Positions 8,578 through 15,384 of a DNA stretch of 22,815 nt are shown here, piece by piece; position 1 is the first letter of the stretch; each line of letters begins with the position of its first letter. Position numbers and translations under genes: made by a program. The notes below the pieces were generated by a model that was given only the letters and a program-made list of their open reading frames with translations, was not told the DNA's origin and ran no database searches. This DNA comes from an uncultured Lactobacillus sp. (GTDB lineage Bacteria > Bacillota > Bacilli > Lactobacillales > Lactobacillaceae), in contig NZ_CABUIW010000034.1 in assembly GCF_902491705.1 (NCBI RefSeq), positions 1-22,815 on the forward strand. Reading direction: 5' to 3'.

Positions 8578-8612
8578 ACTCTGGCACAGTTTTGTGCCAG
8601 AGTTCTATTTTT
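8578..8612 (+). terminator. Rho-independent terminator of mtlR
   Basis: A perfect 11-bp stem (8578-8588 with 8593-8603), a GTTT loop and a T-rich tail to 8612. It separates mtlR from the mtlAFD promoter, so mtlR is its own transcription unit. Confidence 0.92.
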
Positions 8613-8618
8613 GTGTCA

Positions 8619-8647
8619 TTGTAAACGCTTACCGATTGACTTAGGAT
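8619..8647 (+). promoter_or_regulatory. mtlAFD promoter overlapped by a cre site
   Basis: TTGTAA (8619-8624) and TAGGAT (8642-8647) are 17 bases apart. The cre-like sequence TTGTAAACGCTTACC (8619-8633) covers the -35 and matches WTGNAANCGNWNNCW except at the last base, so CcpA bound here should block RNA polymerase when glucose is plentiful. An alternative -35 (TTGACT, 8636-8641) has no good -10 partner. No MtlR-binding site could be assigned. Confidence 0.65.
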
Positions 8648-8679
8648 AAAAATGTAAGTTGTAGAGAGGGGAAGAAAAA

Positions 8680-10461
8680 ATGGCACAAGCAAAAAAACAA
8701 TCTTCAGTTAAAGTGAAGGTTCAAAAATTTGGTACTGCTTTATCCGGTATGATTATGCCGAATATCGGAGCCATTATCGCTTGGGGTTTAACCGCCGCAT
8801 TCTTCATGTGGCCAAATGGTTGGTTCCCAAACAAGAATATTAATAACTTAGTTCAACCAATGCTTAGATACCTGTTACCACTTTTAATTGGTTATACAGG
8901 TGGTCGCATGGTTGATGATGAACGTGGTGCTGTTGCCGGTGCAATTGGTACACTCGGTGTTATCGTTGGTACTACACAACCAATGTTCTTAGGTGCCATG
9001 ATCATGGGCCCACTTAGTGCATGGGTATTAAAGAAGATCGACCAAGCATTTCAAGACAAAATCAAATCTGGTTTTGAAATGATTTATAACAACTTCTCAC
9101 TTGGTATCTTAGGTATGATCGCTGCGATCTTTGCCTACTTTATCATTGGACCTGTAATGGCCGTGGGAAGCCAATGGGCAAGTGCTGGTGTAAATGCAAT
9201 CATCAAGGTTCACTTATTACCACTTGCTAACATCATTATTGAACCAGCCAAGGTATTGTTCTTAAACAACGCTATTGGTAATGGTATCTTGGTTCCACTT
9301 GGTATTCAACAAGCTGCTCAAGCAGGTAAGTCAGTATTGTTCTTAATGGAATCAAACCCAGGTCCAGGTCTTGGTATCTTGATTGCCTTCTGGTTATTCG
9401 GTAAAGGTAGATCTAAGAGTTCAGCTCCTGGTGCCGCAATCATCGAATTCTTCGGTGGTGTTCACGAAATTTACTTCCCATACGTATTGATGAAGCCATC
9501 ATTAATCCTTGCCGCTATCGGCGGTGGTGTTACTGGTACTTTCTTATTCACACTCCTTGGTGGTGGTTTGAGAGCTGCAGCTTCACCTGGTTCAATCTTA
9601 GCTATTTTGATTGTATCTGCTAAAGATGCATATGTTGGCAATATTATTGGTGTGCTTGGTGCTGCAGTTGTTTCATTCTTAATCGCTGCAGTTATCCTTA
9701 AAAACGATAAGTCTATTGGCGACGACCTTGAAGCTAAGCAAGCTCAAATGCAAGCAATGAAGGCTGAATCAAAGGGTCAACAAATGCCAGAAGCTGAAGA
9801 TGCTCATGAATCAGTTAAATCATACGCAAACGTTAAGAAAGTTATCTTTGCTTGTGACGCTGGTATGGGATCATCCGCAATGGGTGCCTCACTTCTTCGT
9901 GATAAATTCAAGAAGGCCGGCATTAAATTACCAGTAACTAACACAGCTGTTAGAAACTTGAAAGATGAAGATGGCTTGTTAGTCATCACTCAGGAAGAAT
10001 TAGCTGATAGAGCTTTGCAAAAGACTCCAAATGCTATGCACGTTTCAGTTGGCAATTTCTTGAGCAGTCCTAAATATGACACAATTGTAGCTAGCTTCAA
10101 GGCTTTGACTCAAGTTGAAGATAAACCAGAACCTAAAGCAGAAGAAAAGAAGCCAGGTTCAATTGAAGGAATCGACTTCAGTAAAGTTAAAGAAGTAGAC
10201 TTCATCCGTCACGACCAACATATTGGTACCGCAACAATGGCAACTAGTTTGTTCAGTGACGCAATGAAGAAGGCTGGTAAGACTACTCCAGTTAAGGCTG
10301 TCAGAATCAATGAACTTGATGATGATGATAGTCACTTAGTAATCGTAACTCCAGCAGCTAATAAGAACTTAGCCGTAAGATACAGCAACATTCAAACCTT
10401 AGTAGTTAACGACTTGCTTAAAGATAAGAAGTTAGCTGAAGCTATTAAAGAATTACATTAG
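8680..10461 (+). CDS. mtlA: PTS mannitol transporter EIICB with an extra degenerate EIIB-like domain
   Basis: Imports and phosphorylates mannitol to mannitol-1-phosphate across the membrane. Residues about 1-350 form the hydrophobic EIIC domain (FGTALSGMIMPNIGAIIAWG at the start, GGVHEIYFPYVLMKP later). The EIIB domain (about 385-475) has the phosphorylated Cys392 in IFACDAGMGSSAMG. At 593 residues the protein is about 115 longer than the B. subtilis form; the extra C-terminal part (about 500-593) aligns with the EIIB domain at an offset of 119 (DFIRHDQHIGTATMATSLF against IFACDAGMGSSAMGASLL). There the Cys becomes His511. The two EIIB copies are joined by a charged linker rich in E, K and P. 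No EIIA domain is fused; that is supplied by mtlF next in the operon. Ribosome binding site AGAGGGGAAG. Confidence 0.95.
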   Translation: MAQAKKQSSVKVKVQKFGTALSGMIMPNIGAIIAWGLTAAFFMWPNGWFPNKNINNLVQPMLRYLLPLLIGYTGGRMVDDERGAVAGAIGTLGVIVGTTQPMFLGAMIMGPLSAWVLKKIDQAFQDKIKSGFEMIYNNFSLGILGMIAAIFAYFIIGPVMAVGSQWASAGVNAIIKVHLLPLANIIIEPAKVLFLNNAIGNGILVPLGIQQAAQAGKSVLFLMESNPGPGLGILIAFWLFGKGRSKSSAPGAAIIEFFGGVHEIYFPYVLMKPSLILAAIGGGVTGTFLFTLLGGGLRAAASPGSILAILIVSAKDAYVGNIIGVLGAAVVSFLIAAVILKNDKSIGDDLEAKQAQMQAMKAESKGQQMPEAEDAHESVKSYANVKKVIFACDAGMGSSAMGASLLRDKFKKAGIKLPVTNTAVRNLKDEDGLLVITQEELADRALQKTPNAMHVSVGNFLSSPKYDTIVASFKALTQVEDKPEPKAEEKKPGSIEGIDFSKVKEVDFIRHDQHIGTATMATSLFSDAMKKAGKTTPVKAVRINELDDDDSHLVIVTPAANKNLAVRYSNIQTLVVNDLLKDKKLAEAIKELH

Positions 10462-10476
10462 AAAGGGATGAGCTAA

Positions 10477-10923
10477 ATGAAACTAGAGACTAAGATGATT
10501 AAACTTAATCAAGATGTCCCAACACGAGATCAGGCAATTAGAATGGCCGGTCAACTGTTAGTTGACGGAGGATGCGTAGATCCAGAATATATTGATTCAA
10601 TGATCGCACGTAACAACGACGTATCAACTTACATGGGCAATTTCATCGCCATCCCTCACGGAACTGACGAAGGAAAAAAGCATATTAAGAAAACAGGAAT
10701 TTCAGTAGTTCAAATTCCAATGGGCGTTGATTTTAGTAATCCAGATGATGACACAGAACAACTAGTAACGGTTGTCTTCGGGATCGCCGGATTAAACAAC
10801 GAACACTTAAACATTTTGTCACAGATTGCTATTTTCTGTAGTGACGTTTCCAACGTTGCAAAATTAGCTGACGCACAATCACCACAAGAAATTATTGATT
10901 TATTAAAGAACGTAGGAGATTAA
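10477..10923 (+). CDS. mtlF: PTS mannitol-specific EIIA component
   Basis: A soluble phosphocarrier that passes phosphate from HPr to Cys392 of MtlA. At 148 residues it is a stand-alone EIIA of the fructose/mannitol family. The active-site His61 lies in FIAIPHGTDEG, and the flanking KTGISVVQIPMGVDF is typical of mannitol EIIA proteins. It starts 15 bases after mtlA with AAAGGG as ribosome binding site and ends three bases before mtlD, so the three genes are co-transcribed. By family comparison it may also phosphorylate MtlR and so link transport to operon control; that is inference. Confidence 0.95.
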   Translation: MKLETKMIKLNQDVPTRDQAIRMAGQLLVDGGCVDPEYIDSMIARNNDVSTYMGNFIAIPHGTDEGKKHIKKTGISVVQIPMGVDFSNPDDDTEQLVTVVFGIAGLNNEHLNILSQIAIFCSDVSNVAKLADAQSPQEIIDLLKNVGD

Positions 10924-10926
10924 AAA

Positions 10927-12096
10927 ATGAGAGCAGTACATTTTGGTGCAGGTAACATTGGTCGTGGATTTATTGGTGAAACTTTAGCAGATAACGGTTT
11001 TGGCATCGACTTCGTTGATGTTAACGAAACAATTATCGATGAATTGAACAAGCGCGGTGAATATGACATTGAACTTGCCGCACCTGGTAAGAAGAGAATC
11101 CATGTTTCAAATGTAGATGGTATTAACAACGCTAAGGATCCAGACAAGGTAGTTGAAGCAATTAAGACTACTGACATGGTAACTACCGCTATTGGTCCTA
11201 AGATTTTGACCATCATTGCTCCACTTATTGCTAAAGGCTTAACTGCAAGAGTACAATCAGGTAACACTAAGCCACTTGACGTTATCGCATGTGAAAACAT
11301 GATCGGTGGTTCAGAACACTTGAAGGAAGAAGTTTACAAGCACTTAGATGACGATGTAAAGCCAGAAATTGACAAATACATCGGCTTCCCTAACGCAGCT
11401 GTAGATAGAATTGTTCCTATTCAACACAACGATGATCCATTGTTTGTTTCAGTTGAAGACTTCAAGGAATGGGTAATTGACGAAAGCCAAATGAAGAACA
11501 AGGATATCAAGTTAAAGGGTGTTGATTATGCTCCAGACCTTGAACCTTACATTGAAAGAAAATTGTTCTCAGTAAACACTGGTCACGCAACTGTTGCTTA
11601 CACTGGCAAGAGCCTTGGCTACTCAACTATTGGGGATGCCATCAAGGATCCATTTGTATTGAAGCAAGTTAAGAAAGTTTTGAGCGAAACCCGTTCACTT
11701 CTTTACAACAAGTGGAACAAGGAATTTACTGAAGAAAGTCTTGAAGAGTACCACAACAAGATCTTGAGCAGATTCCAAAACCCATATATTTCAGACGACA
11801 TTGCTCGTGTTGGTAGAACTCCTATCCGTAAGTTGGGCTACAACGAAAGATTCATTCGTCCTATCCGTGAATTGAAGGAAAGAGGATTAGACTACAGCGC
11901 ATTGATGGAAACTGTTGGTAGAATCTATCACTTTGACGAACCAAAGGACAAGGAAAGCGTCAAGTTGATGCAAATGCTTAAAGACGAAGACTTGAAAGAC
12001 GTAATCGTTGAAACCACTGGCTTAAAGGATGATCCAGATTTAGTTGAAGAAATCGTTGAATCATACAAGGCTGCCGATAAAGATTCTAAGAAGTAA
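10927..12096 (+). CDS. mtlD: Mannitol-1-phosphate 5-dehydrogenase
   Basis: Oxidises mannitol-1-phosphate to fructose-6-phosphate with NAD+, feeding mannitol into glycolysis; cytoplasmic. At 389 residues it has the usual length of the long-chain polyol dehydrogenase family. The N-terminal Rossmann motif is AVHFGAGNIGRGFIGE; the central part has ACENMIGGSE and GFPNAAVDRIVP, and the catalytic region contains KLFSVNTGHATVAYTG with the conserved Lys and His. It is separated from mtlF by three bases, and its ribosome binding site (AGGAG) lies inside the end of mtlF. It is the last gene of mtlAFD and is followed by a strong terminator. Mannitol use yields one more NADH per hexose than glucose, which makes the nearby redox gene adhE a natural partner. 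Confidence 0.97.
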   Translation: MRAVHFGAGNIGRGFIGETLADNGFGIDFVDVNETIIDELNKRGEYDIELAAPGKKRIHVSNVDGINNAKDPDKVVEAIKTTDMVTTAIGPKILTIIAPLIAKGLTARVQSGNTKPLDVIACENMIGGSEHLKEEVYKHLDDDVKPEIDKYIGFPNAAVDRIVPIQHNDDPLFVSVEDFKEWVIDESQMKNKDIKLKGVDYAPDLEPYIERKLFSVNTGHATVAYTGKSLGYSTIGDAIKDPFVLKQVKKVLSETRSLLYNKWNKEFTEESLEEYHNKILSRFQNPYISDDIARVGRTPIRKLGYNERFIRPIRELKERGLDYSALMETVGRIYHFDEPKDKESVKLMQMLKDEDLKDVIVETTGLKDDPDLVEEIVESYKAADKDSKK

Positions 12097-12112
12097 TAAC
12101 CTAAATTAAATT

Positions 12113-12146
12113 CACCCCGAAGACGATAGGTCTTTGGGGTGTTTTT
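12113..12146 (+). terminator. Rho-independent terminator of mtlAFD
   Basis: A 12-bp stem (12113-12124 with 12130-12141, one G-T pair), a 5-base loop and TTTTT at 12142-12146, 16 bases after the mtlD stop. The following stretch to 12350 is very AT-rich and holds no gene that I can support. Confidence 0.93.
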
Positions 12147-12357
12147 ATGCCATCACTTGTTACAATTTGAGCAATTTAGATTAAATTTTTGAAATATTTA
12201 AAAAAGCAGGCAATAAATTTATATTTATTAAAAAGATATAAAATATGAACTCACTTTAAGTGCATATATAGTGCAAAGCGCTGATATATCAACATTTTTA
12301 GTTAATATAAAACATAACAATTTTTGAAAAAACATTTTAAATAGAGATCAAAAGAGC

Positions 12358-12387
12358 TATACTAATAAGTGAAATTTCACTTGTGAA
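12358..12387 (+). promoter_or_regulatory. ackA -10 region with overlapping palindromic operator
   Basis: TATACT (12358-12363) is a good -10 without a clear -35. Directly over the expected start are two overlapping perfect palindromes: AAGTGAAATTTCACTT (12367-12382) and TTCACTTGTGAA (12376-12387), giving three alternating GTGAA/TTCAC half-sites. A related 11-base repeat, CACTTTAAGTG, lies at 12252-12262. Some -35-poor promoters depend on an activator; a repressor is equally possible. No regulator is assigned. Confidence 0.5.
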
Positions 12388-12417
12388 AAATATAACTAAT
12401 AAATTGGGGGAAGTTAT

Positions 12418-13611
12418 ATGAAAAAGGTTCTGGCAATAAATTCGGGTAGTTCATCATTTAAATTCAAATTGTTTTCTCTACCTGATGAAAAGGTAATTGC
12501 ATATGGCATGGCTGATCGGGTCGGCTTACCAAAGGCTAGCTTCAAGATTGCATTGCAAAATGGCAACGAACATATCGAACATGTAGATATTCCTGATCAA
12601 GAAGCTGCAGTTAACTTATTACTTAAAGCTTTGAAAAAGTATCACGTAGTTGATGACTTAAATGAAATCGTCGGCGTAGGTCATCGTGTAGTCAGCGGCG
12701 GTGAATACTTCAAAGATTCTACTGTAGTTGACCAAGATGTTTTGCAAAAGATCAAAGACTTGTCTACTTTTGCCCCATTGCATAATCCAGCAGAAGCACG
12801 TGGAATTGAGGCCTTTATGCATGTTTTGCCTAATGTGCTACAAGTAGCCGTGTTTGATACTTCATTCCATCAAACGCTTGATCCAGTGCATTACTTATAT
12901 TCAATTCCTTATGACTACTACAAGAAGTACGGTGCACGTAAATATGGTGCTCACGGCACATCTGTACACTATGTAACACTAGAAGCTGTTAAGATGATGC
13001 ACAAGGATCTTAAAGACCTTAAGTTAATCGTCTGCCACTTAGGATCAGGTTCATCAATCACTGCAGTCAAAAATGGTAAGTCATACGACACCTCAATGGG
13101 CTTCAGTCCGCTTTCTGGTGTAACGATGGGTACTCGCTCAGGCGACATCGATCCATCCTTATTACAGCATTTGATGCACGAGAGTGGCGTTTCAATTGAT
13201 GAATTGATCAATATTTTGAATAAAAGGTCTGGTTTATTAGGTATCTCAGGTATCTCATCAGACATGCGCGATTTGAAGTACAATAAAGCTCCTCGTGCAG
13301 TCTTAGCACGTAAGATATTCCTTAACCGTATTGTTCGCTACATCGGTGCATATATTGCTGAAATGGGCGGTGCTGACGCTATTGTCTTTACTGCTGGTGT
13401 TGGTGAAGGTGATGTTGGCATGCGTCAAGCAGTTATGGATGCATTCAAGTACATGGGCGTTAAGCCTGATGATGAAGCTAACAAGACTAATGGTCAGAAG
13501 TTTATCACTAAACCTGATTCTTCAATCCAATTTATGATTGTACCAACCAACGAAGAATTGATGATTGCAAGAGACGTTATGCGTCTTACTAAATGTGCCG
13601 TTTTAGCATAA
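12418..13611 (+). CDS. ackA: Acetate kinase
   Basis: Interconverts acetyl phosphate plus ADP with acetate plus ATP, giving substrate-level ATP in mixed-acid metabolism; cytoplasmic dimer. At 397 residues it is full length. Family signatures are in order: VLAINSGSSSFKFKLF at the N-terminus (phosphate-binding loop), GVGHRVVSGGEYF, FAPLHNPAEA, VFDTSFHQT, YGAHGTSVHYV, CHLGSGSSITAV, DTSMGFSPLSGVTMGTRSGD (with the catalytic Arg) and FTAGVGEGD. The ribosome binding site GGGGGAAG precedes the ATG by about five bases. No terminator was seen after it, so some readthrough into the following broken gene is possible. Lactobacilli often carry more than one ackA copy, so this may be one of several paralogues. 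Confidence 0.97.
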   Translation: MKKVLAINSGSSSFKFKLFSLPDEKVIAYGMADRVGLPKASFKIALQNGNEHIEHVDIPDQEAAVNLLLKALKKYHVVDDLNEIVGVGHRVVSGGEYFKDSTVVDQDVLQKIKDLSTFAPLHNPAEARGIEAFMHVLPNVLQVAVFDTSFHQTLDPVHYLYSIPYDYYKKYGARKYGAHGTSVHYVTLEAVKMMHKDLKDLKLIVCHLGSGSSITAVKNGKSYDTSMGFSPLSGVTMGTRSGDIDPSLLQHLMHESGVSIDELINILNKRSGLLGISGISSDMRDLKYNKAPRAVLARKIFLNRIVRYIGAYIAEMGGADAIVFTAGVGEGDVGMRQAVMDAFKYMGVKPDDEANKTNGQKFITKPDSSIQFMIVPTNEELMIARDVMRLTKCAVLA

Positions 13612-13712
13612 GTACAAGTTATTCCTAAGGATAAAAATTAAATATTTTTCTTTCAAGTAAAACGGGTCTTAAATAGAAGATGAAGATAAACGTTTTAGAA
13701 AGGAAAAATACC

Positions 13713-14443
13713 ATGTCAATTAAAAAAGATGCACAAACTGCACATGCTAATTTATTAGAAAAAACTGATCCTGAAGCTTTAGAAAGAATCAATCACTTCG
13801 CTTTTGATGAAGTTCAAGCAGACGTTGATTTGCCAGATAGAACTAAGATGCTTTCTACTTTGGCTTATTTAATGGGGATGCAAGGAATTGATGAATACAA
13901 AGTTATGCTTCCTGTAGCCCTTGATAATGGCGTAAGTCCAGTAGAAGCTAAAGAAGTTTTGTACCAAGCTGTTGACTACTTAGGCTTAGGTAGAGTCTTC
14001 CCATTCTTTAAGGCAACTAATGATGTATTAGCTGCTCGTGGCGTAGAAATGCCTCTTGAAGGCCAAGCAACAACTACCATGGAAGATCGTCTTGAAAAAG
14101 GTGAAGAAACTCAAATTCGCTTGTTTGGACCACAAATGAAGGGCTTTTCTAAAAGAGCACAATCAACAAGTGGTTAGTTGATAACTGCTTTGGTGATTAC
14201 TACACCAGAAAAGGTTTAAACGATAACGACCGTGAAATGATTACTTTCTGTTACTTGGCTGCTCAAGGCGGAGTAGAGCCACAACTCTTAGCTCACGCTC
14301 AAGCGAACATTAAGCTCGGTAACGACAAGGAATTCTTGATGAAAGTCATTGAACAAAATGTTCCATTTATCGGTTACCCAAGAAGTTTGAACGCTGTAAG
14401 AATCGTTAACCAAGCTGATGAAGCAGTTAACGGCAAAAATTAG
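13713..14443 (+). pseudogene. Carboxymuconolactone decarboxylase (AhpD-like) family gene broken by a frameshift
   Basis: The first part (13713-14177) reads MSIKKDAQTAHANLLEK and ends at a stop after KGFSKRAQSTSG. The remainder of the family continues one frame over, from WLVDNCFGDYYTRKGL (14171 on) through MITFCYLAAQGG to the stop at 14443. Adding one A to the AAAA run at 14151-14154 restores a single 243-residue frame reading FSKKSTINKWLVDN, the family's normal length. Both halves have the AhpD/CMD helical pattern (ALDNGVSPVEAKEVLYQAV in the first, GGVEPQLLAHAQANIKLGND in the second). Members are often thiol-based peroxidase or decarboxylase-like enzymes of unclear substrate. The start is set by AGGA eight bases upstream. 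It may be a true pseudogene, two separate polypeptides, or a sequencing error in the A run. Confidence 0.85.
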
Positions 14444-14529
14444 AGTATTAATAAAATAAGCCTTTTTGTTTAACAAGTAGAGCCTAATGGAACTACAATA
14501 TAATTGTTATCAGAAAGGAAGCTTTTATT

Positions 14530-14757
14530 ATGGCAGATGCAAAAGAAATTGAACAAACAGCTATGATTGATCGTGAAATGGATCAAGTTTTTGATTGGGC
14601 AAAGGGTAACTCAATGCCTATTCGTGACGCTATTTGGGATCACGAAATGGAAGCTAACGACCGTGACACTATGAAGACCGAAGCAGCTGTTGAATGGATC
14701 CTTAAAGCCAGCGATGATGAAATTAAGGATTACTGCGAAAAGAACTTAAAGAAGTAA
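14530..14757 (+). CDS. Small acidic protein of unknown function
   Basis: I do not recognise this 75-residue protein. It is rich in Asp, Glu and Lys, has no signal peptide or membrane segment, and is probably all-helical (DREMDQVFDWAKGN, then EAAVEWILKASDDEIKDYCEKNLKK). It is likely real: AGAAAGGAAG is well placed before the ATG, TATAAT (14499-14504) gives a -10 about 25 bases upstream of the start codon, the codon choice (GAC, AAG, AAC, GGT) matches the highly expressed neighbours, and a strong terminator follows. It seems to be monocistronic. Confidence 0.7.
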   Translation: MADAKEIEQTAMIDREMDQVFDWAKGNSMPIRDAIWDHEMEANDRDTMKTEAAVEWILKASDDEIKDYCEKNLKK

Positions 14758-14800
14758 CTTAAAATATTCTATAATTGACCAATTTCGTCTGCACATAAGG

Positions 14801-14832
14801 TGACCAAGTCTAAATGATTTGGTCATTTTTTT
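14801..14832 (+). terminator. Rho-independent terminator after the 75-residue gene
   Basis: Stem 14801-14810 with 14816-14825 (10 pairs, one G-T), a 5-base loop and seven T to 14832. Confidence 0.88.
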
Positions 14833-14844
14833 GATCCTAATTTC

Positions 14845-14872
14845 TTGACCTTTATTAATAAATATTTAATAA
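14845..14872 (+). promoter_or_regulatory. Probable promoter of the Nudix gene
   Basis: TTGACC (14845-14850) is followed after 16 bases by TAATAA (14867-14872), about 28 bases before the Nudix start codon, in a very AT-rich stretch. Confidence 0.45.
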
Positions 14873-14899
14873 TCTTAAATAAAGGTCTGGTGACATATT

Positions 14900-15313
14900 A
14901 TGATTATGGAACATTCTGCGGGTGCAGTTATTTATAGAAGACGTGCAAATGGAGAGCTAGAGTATTTAATTGTGCAAAGCATTGTGAATCATAACTGGGG
15001 CTTTCCTAAAGGACACCTTGAAAACAATGAAACGCCTCAAGAAGCAGCTAAACGTGAGGTTGCAGAAGAGGTTGGCTTAAAGCCAGAGTTTGACTTTAAT
15101 TTTGTCCAAAAAACGCAATATGCATTAACTAAAAATAAGTCTAAGACAGTAACTTTCTTCTTGGCTAAATATGTTGCAGGACAAGAGGTAACTACACAAA
15201 AAGAAGAGATTCTAGCAGATAAATGGGTAAGTCTAAAAGAAGCTAAAGAATATCTGACAGAACACGGAAAAATGGATGTGCTAAGTGCGGCACAAGATTA
15301 TATTGAGGCATAA
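14900..15313 (+). CDS. Nudix hydrolase, probably Ap4A-hydrolase-like
   Basis: Hydrolyses a nucleoside diphosphate linked to another moiety. The Nudix box GX5EX7REUXEEXGU is perfect (GHLENNETPQEAAKREVAEEVGL, residues about 39-61), preceded by NWGFPKG. The short length (137 residues), the start MEHSAGAVIYRR and the KTVTFFLAKY segment fit asymmetrical bis(5'-nucleosyl)-tetraphosphatases, but substrates cannot be read reliably from this family. An ATG two codons later (14906) is an alternative start; 14900 is favoured because GGTG lies eight bases before it. It stands alone between two terminators. Confidence 0.92.
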   Translation: MIMEHSAGAVIYRRRANGELEYLIVQSIVNHNWGFPKGHLENNETPQEAAKREVAEEVGLKPEFDFNFVQKTQYALTKNKSKTVTFFLAKYVAGQEVTTQKEEILADKWVSLKEAKEYLTEHGKMDVLSAAQDYIEA

Positions 15314-15345
15314 AAAATACGAGAGCTTAATTGCTCTCGTATTTT
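15314..15345. terminator. Bidirectional terminator between the Nudix gene and pckA
   Basis: A perfect 13-bp stem (15314-15326 with 15333-15345) with a 6-base loop. The plus strand leaves the stem through TTTT, and on the minus strand the stem is flanked by TTTT as well, so it can end both converging transcripts. Confidence 0.88.
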
Positions 15346-15384
15346 CGTCATTAAGAAATTTTTATATATGCTTCATATTCAAAA

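Noticed and set aside
10920..11300. A 126-codon open frame on the minus strand opposite the start of mtlD
   Set aside because: It is fully antisense to a strongly conserved enzyme, has no ribosome binding site and looks like a by-product of mtlD codon use.
12271..12285. A cre site upstream of ackA (GTGCAAAGCGCTGAT)
   Set aside because: The TGNAANCG core is out of register by one base, so it does not fit the consensus.
14140..14177. Programmed ribosomal frameshifting in the CMD-family gene
   Set aside because: No X_XXY_YYZ slippery heptamer is in phase and no stimulatory structure was seen; a lost A in a short A run explains the shift more simply.
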